Assembly: GCA_029260735.1 (NCBI GenBank) | Contig: JAJDCR010000092.1 | Span: 1-64,000, forward strand | Source: Planctomycetota bacterium | Lineage (GTDB): Bacteria; Planctomycetota; Uabimicrobiia; Uabimicrobiales; Uabimicrobiaceae | DNA: 64,000 nt | Direction of reading: 5' to 3' | In this document: positions 44,338-53,939 of the stretch, piece by piece | How positions within the stretch are numbered: the first letter of the stretch is position 1 | Layout of the letters: each line of letters starts with the position of its first letter | The notes under the pieces: generated by a model | What the model was told of the DNA's origin: nothing | What the model saw: the letters and a program-made list of their open reading frames with translations, nothing else | The model's database searches: none | Program-made: the position numbers and the translations under genes

Positions 44338-44520
44338 TTAGTAAGGATAGTGATTTTCACGCGGATAGTTTTCCATATCCTCATCTCTTTCTACTCTAAT
44401 AGGAACTTTGGATTTCTTAGGTTGTGATATTCGCCAAAGTATTTCTAGGATAGAAGCAATGAAAATGCCAATACAAATGGGCAAGAGAATAGTATCAAAG
44501 GGAAGAGCTAAGGCTTTCAT
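44338..44520 (-). CDS. Small single-TM protein (hypothetical)
   Basis: Encodes 60 residues: one hydrophobic helix (about 8-28) followed by a charged tail rich in Pro, Asn and Tyr. GGGAG lies nine bases before the ATG, and a hairpin follows the stop. No family is recognised. The presence of both translation and termination signals is the main reason to accept it. Confidence 0.5.
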   Translation of the reverse strand: MKALALPFDTILLPICIGIFIASILEILWRISQPKKSKVPIRVERDEDMENYPRENHYPY

Positions 44521-44709
44521 TGTCAGACTCCCAAATGAGGGTTTCTCCCAGATACCGATAAAATAGAACCCACTGGTATTTTGATTTTTGCTGGGGGAGA
44601 AAATTCCTGAGTTTTGTGTTTGTAGTTAACTTAATTATGCACTAAATTTGTCTATATGACAACCAGAAAGCAAAATAATTCACATAATTTTAAAAACATG
44701 GAGGAAAAT

Positions 44710-46587
44710 ATGATTTTCGTTGACCTAAAGGAAGTTACTTTAGGCTTTGGAGGAACTCCTCTTCTGGAAAACATTTCCTTGCAAATCCACGAGAATGAAA
44801 AAGTGGCTTTGATCGGGCGAAATGGCCAAGGTAAATCTACTCTTCTCAAGTTAATAGAAGGAAGAATTTTACCAGATAAAGGAGAAATTCAAAGAAGCCA
44901 AGGTGCACGTGTTACCTATTTAGTACAAGAAGTTCCGCAAAACCTGGTAGGCTCTACTTTTGATATAGTCGTCCAAGGCCTTGGCGAGGTCGGAAAAGCT
45001 ATTATCGAGTATAACAAAATCACCCATCAACTCGAAAAATCTTCTGATGATAAGTGGACGGAAAAACTTTCTCAAGTTCAAGCGAAACTAGATCAAACGG
45101 GAGGATGGGAAGAAATCCAAAGTGTCGAGGAAATAATTTCCCGCTTAAGTTTAGAGCCAGAAGATCGTTTTGAAACTCTTTCTGCAGGAAAAAAACGCCG
45201 CGTTCTTCTAGCGCAAACTCTCGTCAAAAAACCCGATCTTCTTTTACTTGATGAACCTACTAACCACTTGGATATCCCTTCCATTCAATGGCTAGAGGAT
45301 TTTTTTACTCGCTATGAAGGCTCCATTCTCTTTATCACTCACGACCGAAGTTTTCTCCGCAAACTAGCAACCCGAATTATTGAACTAGATCGTGGGCATC
45401 TCAGTAATTGGGAATGTAGCTATGAAAAATATTTAGAGAGAAAAGAAGCTTTTCTCCAAGCGGAAGAAAAGCAGCATAAAAAATTTGACCGTGAATTGGC
45501 CCAAGAAGAGGTTTGGATTCGCACAGGAGTCCAAGCGCGGCGAACTCGTAACGAAGGAAGAGTAAGGCGGCTAAAAAAGATGCGCGATGAGCATCGTCAA
45601 AGACGGAAAAAAATGGGGTCGGTTAAAATCATTGCCCAAAATGCAGAAAGATCAGGAAACTTAATTCTCCATGCCGAAAATATTGTTTTCTCATATAGCC
45701 CTGAAGAAAAGCCGATTATTGATAACTTCTCTACCACAATTATGCGAGGAAGCAGAGTCGGAATCATCGGACCCAATGGATGCGGGAAAACGACTTTACT
45801 AAAGATTCTTTTAGGTGAACTCCCTTTCTCTCAAGGAGAACTAAAACTAGGAACCAACATCCAAATTGCCTACTTTGATCAACTGCGCAATAAATTAGAT
45901 AGAAACAAATCTGTCTTTGACAATATCGGAGAAGGCAATGATGTCGTTATGATAAATGGTCAAAAAAAACATGTTATGGGCTACTTACAAGACTTCCTTT
46001 TTTCTCCTCGGGATGTCAATAACCCCGTGCGAACTCTCTCGGGAGGAGAGCAAAACAGGCTACTTCTAGCAAAACTCTTTTTGCAACCTTCCAACATTCT
46101 TGTTCTCGATGAACCCACCAACGACTTAGACACCGATACTCTAGAACTCTTAGAGGAGTTAGTGATCGACTACTCTGGAACCGTCTTCCTTGTTAGCCAC
46201 GACCGAGCCTTCCTCAATAACGTCGTCACTAGTAGCATTGTCTTTGATAACGGCAAAATAGAAGAGTACTTCGGAGGTTATGACGACTGGCTCCGACAAC
46301 GTCCAAAAGAAGTCAAGAAGCCCAAAAAAGAAACCGTCATCATCAAAAAAGAGCGTAAAAAGAACATCTCCTTCCGAGAAAAAAAAGAACTCGAAGAGCT
46401 TCCTCTCAAAATAGAAGAGTGGGAAGAAGAGCAACAGAAACTCTACGAAGAAATTGCCGCTCCTGAGTTTTATCAGCAAAAACAAGAAGATACCTTGAAA
46501 ACGCAAAAACGTTTAGAGCAGATTTTGATAGACTTAGAAACAGCCTATGCGCGTTGGGAGGAGCTGGAGGAATTGGCGGAAGGGTAG
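44710..46587 (+). CDS. uup: ABC-F ATPase, Uup type
   Basis: Encodes 625 residues from ATG 44710, fixed by TGGAGGA at 44698-44704; an upstream ATG at 44656 is unlikely. Two ABC domains are present: Walker A GRNGQGKST and GPNGCGKTT, signatures TLSAGKKRRVLLAQ and LSGGEQNRLLLAK, Walker B LLLLDEPTNHLD and ILVLDEPTNDLD. The inter-domain linker is Arg/Lys-rich (RRTRNEGRVRRLKKMR). The C-terminal ~80 residues form a coiled coil, as in Uup. ABC-F proteins act on ribosomes or, for Uup, on DNA transposition/branched DNA. Confidence 0.92.
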   Translation: MIFVDLKEVTLGFGGTPLLENISLQIHENEKVALIGRNGQGKSTLLKLIEGRILPDKGEIQRSQGARVTYLVQEVPQNLVGSTFDIVVQGLGEVGKAIIEYNKITHQLEKSSDDKWTEKLSQVQAKLDQTGGWEEIQSVEEIISRLSLEPEDRFETLSAGKKRRVLLAQTLVKKPDLLLLDEPTNHLDIPSIQWLEDFFTRYEGSILFITHDRSFLRKLATRIIELDRGHLSNWECSYEKYLERKEAFLQAEEKQHKKFDRELAQEEVWIRTGVQARRTRNEGRVRRLKKMRDEHRQRRKKMGSVKIIAQNAERSGNLILHAENIVFSYSPEEKPIIDNFSTTIMRGSRVGIIGPNGCGKTTLLKILLGELPFSQGELKLGTNIQIAYFDQLRNKLDRNKSVFDNIGEGNDVVMINGQKKHVMGYLQDFLFSPRDVNNPVRTLSGGEQNRLLLAKLFLQPSNILVLDEPTNDLDTDTLELLEELVIDYSGTVFLVSHDRAFLNNVVTSSIVFDNGKIEEYFGGYDDWLRQRPKEVKKPKKETVIIKKERKKNISFREKKELEELPLKIEEWEEEQQKLYEEIAAPEFYQQKQEDTLKTQKRLEQILIDLETAYARWEELEELAEG

Positions 46588-46683
46588 GCTACAGTACAAG
46601 TAAAGGGAATTCTTTTGCGAAATTTCTCAATTTGAGGGATTTAATCACATCTTGGGGCCAATTCAGATAAAAACCTTTCATCT

Positions 46684-46716
46684 TGTCATTCCCGCCTTCC
46701 CTTCGCGGGAATGACA
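46684..46716. repeat. REP-like hairpin
   Basis: A perfect 12-bp stem TGTCATTCCCGC/GCGGGAATGACA (46684-46695 with 46705-46716) encloses a 9-base loop. The TCATTCCCGC palindrome type is common as an interspersed element in many bacteria. It lies between the convergent uup and VOC genes and could also terminate transcription. Confidence 0.75.
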
Positions 46717-46769
46717 TACGCGGCCGAAGAAGTGATCAAGACACATTTAGACATGGATATAGACACAAA

Positions 46770-47141
46770 TTATACATGTTGATCGATTAGAATAGGATTT
46801 CCATCGGGATCAATTACCATAAAACTGGCCGGGCCGGTTGTACTTTCATCGGCCTCCTGTTTGAACTCAACTCCTTTGACTTTTAGTTTTCGTTGAAGAT
46901 CGCGAGCATCAGTAAAGGAATCTAAGGTGTTACAGTTTTGATCCCAGCCAGGATTAAAAGTCATCATATTCCTTTCAAACATTCCTTGGAATAATCCAAT
47001 GACAACATCTCCATTTTTCATAATAAGCCAATTTTGTTCCATATCTCCGCCAAAAACACTAAAGCCGAATTTTTCATAAAAAGCTTTAGAAACTTTGATA
47101 TCTTTTACTACGAGGCTCACAGAGAATGCTCCTAATTGCAT
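46770..47141 (-). CDS. VOC-family (glyoxalase/bleomycin-resistance fold) protein
   Basis: Encodes 123 residues. It shows VKDIKVSKAFYEKFGF at the start and FMVIDPDGNPILIDQ at the end, the paired beta-alpha-beta modules of the VOC fold. Its function is not determined by these motifs. AGGAG precedes the ATG (in GGAGTCCTAAAATG). It has a long upstream gap with no other gene. Confidence 0.88.
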   Translation of the reverse strand: MQLGAFSVSLVVKDIKVSKAFYEKFGFSVFGGDMEQNWLIMKNGDVVIGLFQGMFERNMMTFNPGWDQNCNTLDSFTDARDLQRKLKVKGVEFKQEADESTTGPASFMVIDPDGNPILIDQHV

Positions 47142-47559
47142 TTTAGGACTCCTTTTTCTTTTAATGGGTTAGATTTTTTAGATCACACTACTGTTTTTCT
47201 TTTTTAGAACAATACTGTTTTAGCTACGACAAAATTACGGTCATTATTGTAGCTAGATTCCGTTTCTTTGTCAAGTTCTTCTTTTTATGTTCCATCAGCT
47301 GGAAAATCTATTTCCTTTCTGAGATACAGCGTGTTTCTAAGCAGTTACCAAGAAGAAAAATCATAGTTATTAATTGACTTTTTCCCAATTTTCTTGTATA
47401 CTGCAAATATCTTATATTTTTTATTTATACAAAAAAGAGGAAGTAGTCTTACGAAAGATTACGGTAGGTTTTAACTTAACGATATCTAATCGGGTCCTTG
47501 AGTTTTTACCATCACTCTAAATAGGTCTGTTCTCCATTTTACGAAGAAAAGGAAAAGCC
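47142..47559. other. 418-bp divergent gap
   Basis: No gene is visible. The left part (leader of the VOC gene) contains two direct ACTGTTTT words near 47190-47220. The right part holds the promoter at 47374-47402 and a ~150-base leader of the PEP-CTERM gene with a small CTTACG/CGTAAG-like stem near 47448-47466. Confidence 0.55.
47374..47402 (+). promoter_or_regulatory. Sigma70-type promoter of PEP-CTERM gene
   Basis: TTGACT (47374-47379) and TATACT (47397-47402) are separated by exactly 17 bases. The predicted transcript carries an unusually long leader (~150 bases) before the ATG at 47560. Confidence 0.65.
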
Positions 47560-48144
47560 ATGAAGCTTAAGATAGCTACTTTTTTACTATTACTAACTGG
47601 AATATTTTCACTTGCTCATGCTGCGACTATTGGTTTTACCTTCACTCTTGCAGGCAACACGAATATACCAACAATGACGTTCATTAATGATGCGGACACT
47701 TTGAATATCACTAGTGTTAGTTTTTCCGTAGGTGATCTTACTCGACACTTTGACCTGGATAATGGAAGCTTGCCAACAAGCCAAAACGGTATCACAGGTG
47801 TTTATGGAGCCACTACAGGTCGAGTTGACGTCATAAGTGTTACCACCACTGGTTTCAATCCAGGAAATTCGTTTGGCTTTAGTGCAGATGTAGACGTAGA
47901 TCCAGCTCAGAATGTAGGGCAGGATTATCGGAATATCTTTTTTAACAACGGTGCTGCTGCGAACTCGGTAGCTTCAGTAACTTTTTCTGATAACTCTACT
48001 TTACAAATAGTTCTTACCGATGAGCCTAATAACCTAGCTTCTTATAGCTTTAGTACTCAAGATAACACGACGGTCCCAGAGCCTAGTACTTACTTGTTGA
48101 GCTTACTTGCCTTTGCCGTTATGTTCTGTAAACGTCAAAAATAA
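47560..48144 (+). CDS. PEP-CTERM exported protein
   Basis: Encodes 194 residues. The signal peptide ends near residue 22 (FSLAHAA). The body is Thr/Asn/Asp-rich with beta-strand character and no Cys. The tail has the canonical VPEPSTYLLSLL, a hydrophobic helix and CKRQK at the end, a clear PEP-CTERM sorting signal for an exosortase. No exosortase gene lies in this window. AAAAGGAAAAGCC precedes the ATG. A strong promoter and terminator make it a single-gene unit. Confidence 0.88.
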   Translation: MKLKIATFLLLLTGIFSLAHAATIGFTFTLAGNTNIPTMTFINDADTLNITSVSFSVGDLTRHFDLDNGSLPTSQNGITGVYGATTGRVDVISVTTTGFNPGNSFGFSADVDVDPAQNVGQDYRNIFFNNGAAANSVASVTFSDNSTLQIVLTDEPNNLASYSFSTQDNTTVPEPSTYLLSLLAFAVMFCKRQK

Positions 48145-48195
48145 TTTTATAGATCCAAAATTTGTATGGTCCTTTCCTTTTGGTTCATGCTTGTT

Positions 48196-48271
48196 AAAGA
48201 TCAAAAAAAAATGGGCGCTTGCAAGAGAGACTTTTATCTCTTTGGCAGCGCCCATTTTTTTTTTGATCTTT
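48196..48271. terminator. Long bidirectional terminator
   Basis: The arms 48196-48219 and 48247-48271 contain GGGCGCT/AGCGCCC flanked by long A and T runs, giving terminator-like U tracts in both directions. A second small AAGAGA/TCTCTT stem lies in the loop. It separates the PEP-CTERM gene from the convergent peptidase gene. Confidence 0.88.
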
Positions 48272-48291
48272 ATCGAATCTTCTAATGTCTT

Positions 48292-49659
48292 CTAATAAAG
48301 AAGATCCGCAAGTTCTTCTTCGCTAAAAGGTCGGCAAACAGAATCCGTTTCGCTAGGCTCTTCTTGGCTAGTCAGGTCAGCACCTTTTCCATAGACATAG
48401 CGAGAGAAGTAGCTGTTGAGACCTTGTTTGCTTTTGCTTTGCAAGAAACGCTCAAAAACGCTGGTGTTAATTGGCTTTCTTTGATTTTCCGCAAAGAACT
48501 CTTTCAGCTGTGTTCTCATGCCCCCTTCATTCTTAAGAAGATAATCTAGCTCAGAAATAAAGGTCTTTCCTTTACTGTAAGCCAAACGAGTGGTGTGCCG
48601 CTTGTACTCAGAGTAAGCAGAGAGATTCACTGGGCTACGAGAAGTGAGCTTGTTAGGACGCGGATAACCCGCATCACGCCAACTAGCAATCGCTTCATCC
48701 ATCCAGCCGGAGTTACCATTAGCAGACATAATTCCCCGAGCGAACCAAGAGTGAGTTAACTCATGTCCTAGAGCCCATTGAGAAGTGATTGTCGCTCCAC
48801 AGTGCTCCATTCCCCCTCCACCAGGAGTCATATAGGCAACAAAGCTTTTATGAGCATAAGCTCCAAAGGTCCCTTCTAACTCTTTCATGAATTTCTTCAG
48901 GTTAGTCATGCCCTGTTGGGCAAGAGAACTACTCTTGGCATAAACAGTCAAAGGGATTTCGGCATTGAGACCAGAGTAAACATCTTCTACGATGGTCATT
49001 TGCTTTGGGTTGACGATATGAACATAGAAAGTAGATGTCGTAAAGTAATCAGGGAAAGCAATCGAGAAATGATTGAAGCCTAAACTCTTTAAGTCACCAT
49101 TGCACATAACTCTGTGCTCGTAGCTGGCGTTGTCAATTTTTAATGTCATATTGCCTTGGTATTGATCGTACTCAAAGTTAGTAGGAAAGTATTGCTCTAG
49201 GAAAGTTCTTCTGCTTAGGTCAGACATGAAAGTTCCAAAATGCGCTCCTCCGCCACTAAAGACAAGATTCTTTGTATTCATCTGGTAGCTGATTTCCATA
49301 GTATGATGACCAGCAGCCAAGACTTTTTTGATCGCGCGGAAACGAGCACTGGAATCAGGAGAAGACACTTCTTGAACCAACTCAGCAGTGACGACTTTGT
49401 TGTCTATTTTTAGACCAGTTACAGAAGGAACTAAATCAAAAATAGGATAGCCACTGGCTGGTTGATAGAAAGTCACTTTGACATTGCTCTGAGCAGTGCG
49501 CGTTGAGACATCAAAAACCACATCCATTTGAGCAGTTTGAAAATCTACGAAAACAGCAGGAGCATTACCCAAAGAAAAATTTTGGGGCGCTTGTTCTAGA
49601 TCAGAGGCAAAACTGAAGCTAAGAGAACAAACTAAAAGAATAGAGAAAAATAAACGCAT
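48292..49659 (-). CDS. M1-like (gluzincin) exported metallopeptidase
   Basis: Encodes 455 residues with a signal peptide (~1-18). The zinc site HELTHSWF and a third ligand in WMDEAIASW have the exact HExxH-x18-E spacing of family M1. GGGMEHCGAT stands where M1 enzymes have the GxMEN exopeptidase motif, with His instead of Asn. It lacks the large C-terminal domains of full-length aminopeptidase N, so it is a short member. It should act outside the cytoplasm. It is convergent with the PEP-CTERM gene. Confidence 0.85.
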   Translation of the reverse strand: MRLFFSILLVCSLSFSFASDLEQAPQNFSLGNAPAVFVDFQTAQMDVVFDVSTRTAQSNVKVTFYQPASGYPIFDLVPSVTGLKIDNKVVTAELVQEVSSPDSSARFRAIKKVLAAGHHTMEISYQMNTKNLVFSGGGAHFGTFMSDLSRRTFLEQYFPTNFEYDQYQGNMTLKIDNASYEHRVMCNGDLKSLGFNHFSIAFPDYFTTSTFYVHIVNPKQMTIVEDVYSGLNAEIPLTVYAKSSSLAQQGMTNLKKFMKELEGTFGAYAHKSFVAYMTPGGGGMEHCGATITSQWALGHELTHSWFARGIMSANGNSGWMDEAIASWRDAGYPRPNKLTSRSPVNLSAYSEYKRHTTRLAYSKGKTFISELDYLLKNEGGMRTQLKEFFAENQRKPINTSVFERFLQSKSKQGLNSYFSRYVYGKGADLTSQEEPSETDSVCRPFSEEELADLLY

Positions 49660-49894
49660 ACTACAAAACCTCCTTTTGTAGAGACTGAGAGAAATAGCTA
49701 TCTCTCTGAAACAATAATAGTTTGTCTATCATACAAAAATAGGTCTCAATATCCAAGTTTTTTTTAGTATGGGTAGAATTGTACTATGAGTAAAGCAAAT
49801 GTTCATAGAAAAATTTCGACCTGTACAATTAACCTCAAATGCGAAAAAAGAAAAATTTATGCTGACGCGCAGATCGAGAAATTTTAAAACCCCT

Positions 49895-52800
49895 CTACGA
49901 ACCATTTTGTTGCTTGGCAATAACGTAACGGAGTAATTTTTCCGCTTTCCCCTGGTTCTTAAAGGTGCGCTTCCTATCCAATATTTTAACCACGGTTTCT
50001 TGAGCAGTTTTCCATTGGGCTGTCCGGGCATAGGTTACGGCAAGTCGGTATTGGATGTCTAGGTTATCGGGATCTAGGTAGCGAGCATAGCTGAAATTTT
50101 CTAAGGCATTATAATAGTCTTCGTTGCGGTAATAACTCCAACCGAGGGTGTTAACAGTATCGGCATCGTAAGGGTTTTCGGTATAGGCTTTTTTGGCGTA
50201 AGCATGGGCGGGTTGAAAGTGTTTTCTGTCTAAAGTGAGAAGGAGTCTGGCTAGGTTTTTGTATGTGAGCATTTTTAGGTTATGTTTTTGCTCTTTCGAG
50301 GGGAGAGCTAAAAACTGTTTGTAATAGGAGACTGCTTGCTTTGTTTGTTTGAGGTTTTGAACGCAAAGAGCGGAGAGAACAATAGCATGAGGAGAATTGC
50401 TTTCTAAGAAAAGAGCCGCTTGGAGAAGTTCTTTGGCTTTTTTGAAATCTCTTTTTTGCATGAGAATTATAGCTAACTTAATATATACATTAATAATAGC
50501 GCCTTCCATCTGAACAAGCTTTTCTAAGATACTTCTTCCTTCTAGACTTTTTCCCTGTTGGTCTAAAAGAGTGGCTTTCATGTACAAGGCAAAGGGTTGA
50601 TTTGAGATGAAAGGAGAGATTTCTTCGTAAGAAAGCCAAGAGGCCCAAGGTTCTTTCATCTCCTTGAAGAGAATGGCTGTGGTAAGAGGGTATAAGCGGA
50701 CTTTTTCCTTTTCGCAAAAATGAACCAGCCGTCCAAGCTCTTCTCGAAAAGAAGAGGATATATTTTCGTTTTGGGAAAGAGGATAAGAAGAAAAGGAAGG
50801 GGTAGTGCCTTTTTGTAAGGAAATAGCACTTTGCACCAACTCTCCGAGCCAAGCATAAGGACTTTTCTTCTCTATAACTTCTTGAATTTTATAAAGAGCT
50901 CCTGATTCATCTCCCAAGTGATATAAAATTTCTCCCCAGAAAATTTGCACTAAATCATCGTCAGGTTTTTTTTCCATATAGTTTTCTAGAACCAAAGAGG
51001 CTTCTATGTTTTTTCTTTGTAAATATAGAAAAATGGCTTTTTTTAGCTGAACCTGGGGATTGTCACCAATTTTCTCGGCAATAGAGTAAAAATCTACTGC
51101 TGTCCGATAATCTTCCATTCGGGCATAAGAGTCTGCTAATAAAATGTAAAGAGAATGAGTTTTACGAGGGATTTTCTTAAAATAGTCTAAGGCTCTCTGA
51201 AAATCTTCTTGAGCAAAATGAATTTTTCCCCAAGACTCCAAAATAGTGGGAGATGTAGAGTTTTTCCAAGTAGTTTGAGCGAGGAACTCCTGAGCTTGTT
51301 GCGCTTTTTTTAGTTTGAGGTAAAGGTTGATCAAGTTGATAACAAGCTCTTTACTTTGAGGAAGTACTTTGATCAAACGAGTATATATTTTACTCGCTTC
51401 TCCTAGATCCCCTTGAAAAACACGTATCTCAGCTAACAAGAGAAGGTTGGGAGTAAACTTAGGATATTCTTTTAGAACTTGGTAAGAGAACTTTAAAGCC
51501 TCATGAAGTTTTTTTTGAAAAAAGAAACACCGTGCTATTAAGTACATAATGTATGAGTTCTGGGATTTTTTTACTCGGATTTCATGAAGGAGTTCTAGGG
51601 CCTCTTCGTATTTCTCTTGGGAAATAGCAAGGAGTATTAGGCTCATCTGAGTTTCCAATGAGCTTGAGGCATACAAGGAAAGATCCTCACAGACATCCTT
51701 TGCTTCTTCCAGATCACCTTTTTCCAAGAGAATCTTGACTTTGAGAAAGAGAACTTTTTTATTGCTGGAGAAAAGGTCAAGAGTCTCTTCGCACTGGTAA
51801 TAAGCTTTGTCAAGTTGTCTTTGTCTCATAAACTGCCGAATGAGCAGTTCTCTTGCCGGCAAAAAAGTAGGAAATTTGCGGACGAGATTTTCTAGCTCAG
51901 TGATTGCTAGAAGACTTTTCTCAACTCGAACATAAGCGACAGATAAAGCATAGAGCAATTCTCCTGGAGGAGTTAAGATTTGCTTTTCCCAAGCCTTCTT
52001 TGCCCACTCCAACTCCTTTAAAGCTTCCCAGTAACGTCTTTCTTTCATCAACCCTCGCGCTTGAACATAAACAAGAATAGGGTTACGGTTTATTCTGCTG
52101 GGAGTTACAGCCAAAGCTTGTTTGGCAAGTTTTACAGCATTATCTAAATCGCCACTTTTTAGCCAAGAAACGGCTAAGTAAGGAGCACCTTTATTTACAA
52201 AGTCTGGGTTTGTCTTATACAAGTAAGAAAACTGCTCCACGGCTTCTTTGTTTTTCTTTTGGGCTTGGAGAAATCGTCCTAGTTGTAATCGCAGGTCGTA
52301 GTTATCAGGTTGTTTAGCTAAATACAGATGAGCTAAGTTGATAGCTGCTTTTTCTCTTTGTGTGTTCCAGTAAAGACGTGACAGGTGAAGATGAGCATCT
52401 GAGTTTTCAGGGTCTAAGGAAATAGCTTTTTGAAAAGCTTGCTCTGATTTTTCTTTTTGTCCTATTTGAGATAGAACCAAGCCGTAAACATTTAGAATAG
52501 GCACATCTTGAGGGGTTGTTTTAAAAAAATGCAGACAATACTCTAAAGCCTTAGGATAATCTTTCTCTTCTCTATAAATATTAACAAGAGCCTGGCAAGC
52601 TTTACTGTGAGAGGGCTGGGCCACTAGAATTTGTTGGAGTTGCTTTTTAGTTTCTTCGTTATTCTCAATAGCAGCATAAGCTTTGGCTAACGCAAAGCGG
52701 ATGTCATGGGAGAGTGGGGCTATAGATAAAGCAAAGCGAAACTCTTGAATTGCTGATCCCATATTTCCTTGCTTTGCATAGATAATTCCTCGGGTATAGT

Positions 52801-52903
52801 GGCGGAGCTTTCTTTTTTCGGGACGAAAATAGTTAACTAGAAGGAAGGTTGCTGCAAAGATAATAGCGAGTAAAATCCCCAAAATCAATTTCCTGTAAGT
52901 CAT
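49895..52903 (-). CDS. Large membrane-anchored TPR protein
   Basis: Encodes 1002 residues. One N-terminal membrane helix (~6-24) is followed by about 20 or more TPR units throughout, such as AIQEFRFALSIAPLSHDIRFALAKAY and ALENFSYARYLDPDNLDIQYRLAVTYA in shorter blocks. GGAAG precedes the ATG. It has no lipobox. Large TPR proteins (PrsT) accompany PEP-CTERM/exosortase loci, and a PEP-CTERM gene lies directly upstream in the same direction, so a role in that export system is possible but unproven. Confidence 0.85.
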   Translation of the reverse strand: MTYRKLILGILLAIIFAATFLLVNYFRPEKRKLRHYTRGIIYAKQGNMGSAIQEFRFALSIAPLSHDIRFALAKAYAAIENNEETKKQLQQILVAQPSHSKACQALVNIYREEKDYPKALEYCLHFFKTTPQDVPILNVYGLVLSQIGQKEKSEQAFQKAISLDPENSDAHLHLSRLYWNTQREKAAINLAHLYLAKQPDNYDLRLQLGRFLQAQKKNKEAVEQFSYLYKTNPDFVNKGAPYLAVSWLKSGDLDNAVKLAKQALAVTPSRINRNPILVYVQARGLMKERRYWEALKELEWAKKAWEKQILTPPGELLYALSVAYVRVEKSLLAITELENLVRKFPTFLPARELLIRQFMRQRQLDKAYYQCEETLDLFSSNKKVLFLKVKILLEKGDLEEAKDVCEDLSLYASSSLETQMSLILLAISQEKYEEALELLHEIRVKKSQNSYIMYLIARCFFFQKKLHEALKFSYQVLKEYPKFTPNLLLLAEIRVFQGDLGEASKIYTRLIKVLPQSKELVINLINLYLKLKKAQQAQEFLAQTTWKNSTSPTILESWGKIHFAQEDFQRALDYFKKIPRKTHSLYILLADSYARMEDYRTAVDFYSIAEKIGDNPQVQLKKAIFLYLQRKNIEASLVLENYMEKKPDDDLVQIFWGEILYHLGDESGALYKIQEVIEKKSPYAWLGELVQSAISLQKGTTPSFSSYPLSQNENISSSFREELGRLVHFCEKEKVRLYPLTTAILFKEMKEPWASWLSYEEISPFISNQPFALYMKATLLDQQGKSLEGRSILEKLVQMEGAIINVYIKLAIILMQKRDFKKAKELLQAALFLESNSPHAIVLSALCVQNLKQTKQAVSYYKQFLALPSKEQKHNLKMLTYKNLARLLLTLDRKHFQPAHAYAKKAYTENPYDADTVNTLGWSYYRNEDYYNALENFSYARYLDPDNLDIQYRLAVTYARTAQWKTAQETVVKILDRKRTFKNQGKAEKLLRYVIAKQQNGS

Positions 52904-53176
52904 AAGGGCACTTCCATTAAAAAAATTTCTGAAGATAGTCAGAGATTTTGATTTTTAACAAGGGATAATACATAGCAACTTCTTCAACTAGGGAGTAATT
53001 TAGGTTTGGGAAGTAAAAGATTTGTTACTTTTGAATGTTCTATTGAGATCCCTAGGAATAATGGCGGCAGGAAAATGCTAAAAGACATGTGTGTAAAGAA
53101 GAATTATGAATCTACTTTAACTTAACAAAAAAAGAATACAAAAAAAATACAAAAAAGAATGGAACTACCGCTCAAA

Positions 53177-53635
53177 CTATTTTTGACGGCGATAGCCCCA
53201 AGCACTTAAAATAGCTATCAGAAAAAGAGCCAAGGAAGAAGGCTCTGGAACAACATTGTCTTCAAATTCAGAAAGAACGAGCCCACTACCATCTTGGGTA
53301 TTAGAGACTAGAGTATTTCCAAAAGGATCATTGCCCGTGGCACTAAGACCAATAGCAAAGCCAGAAGATGAAAAGCCAGAAATTTCTTCAGAAACATCTG
53401 AACTTTCTGTTGTTTCTAGATCTGTAGCTTCTAGAAATTCGTCTGTGCTTAAAAATTCGTATTCCAACTCTTGAGAAGGATCCCAAGAAGAATCTGGATC
53501 GACATTCATACCAATAACAACTACATTGCCATCGTCTAAATTGCCGCCGTCTAAAGGATCTTCTTGAGCGATTAGAGGAATAGAAAATACCCCTAAACTC
53601 AAAAATAAGAACATTGTAATTTGAAAAATTTTCAT
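53177..53635 (-). CDS. Small PEP-CTERM exported protein
   Basis: Encodes 152 residues from ATG 53635 (AAAGGGA upstream), preferred over an ATG 19 codons earlier that would bury the signal peptide. The signal peptide ends near LIAQ. The mature part is very acidic (Asp/Glu/Ser-rich, few basic residues). The C-terminal VPEPSSLALFLIAIL helix and GYRRQK tail form a clear PEP-CTERM signal. It probably is a surface or matrix protein. Confidence 0.85.
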   Translation of the reverse strand: MKIFQITMFLFLSLGVFSIPLIAQEDPLDGGNLDDGNVVVIGMNVDPDSSWDPSQELEYEFLSTDEFLEATDLETTESSDVSEEISGFSSSGFAIGLSATGNDPFGNTLVSNTQDGSGLVLSEFEDNVVPEPSSLALFLIAILSAWGYRRQK

Positions 53636-53939
53636 AAATTCCCTTTCGAGGAAATTCCTACGCAGTAGGTTTCCACTCACTAAATCTATCACAGATACTT
53701 AGTCAGGAAAATGTTTTAAGAAAATGTTTAGTCATTTTAATCTACTATAATAATAGGTGTTTCAAGAAAAAAGTCAATAAAAAAGATAACAAAATGCCAG
53801 AAACTTTTACTTCTCGCCCTAAAAACTTGGAAAAATGTTTATAAGATACTGGAGTCACTGCCTATAAAAAACTACCTTGCAAAAAAATCTACTTTAGGTT
53901 ACGATAATCGCCTTATAAAAACAGAAAGAGGTATTTTTC
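53636..53939. other. 304-bp divergent gap
   Basis: AT-rich DNA between the small PEP-CTERM gene and the rightward aminopeptidase gene. I see no gene, repeat or confident promoter. Confidence 0.5.

Noticed and set aside
47403..47559. Long leader of the PEP-CTERM gene as a cyclic-di-GMP riboswitch
   Set aside because: A GGTAGG word is present, but the conserved cores and tetraloop receptor of the GEMM class are not visible.
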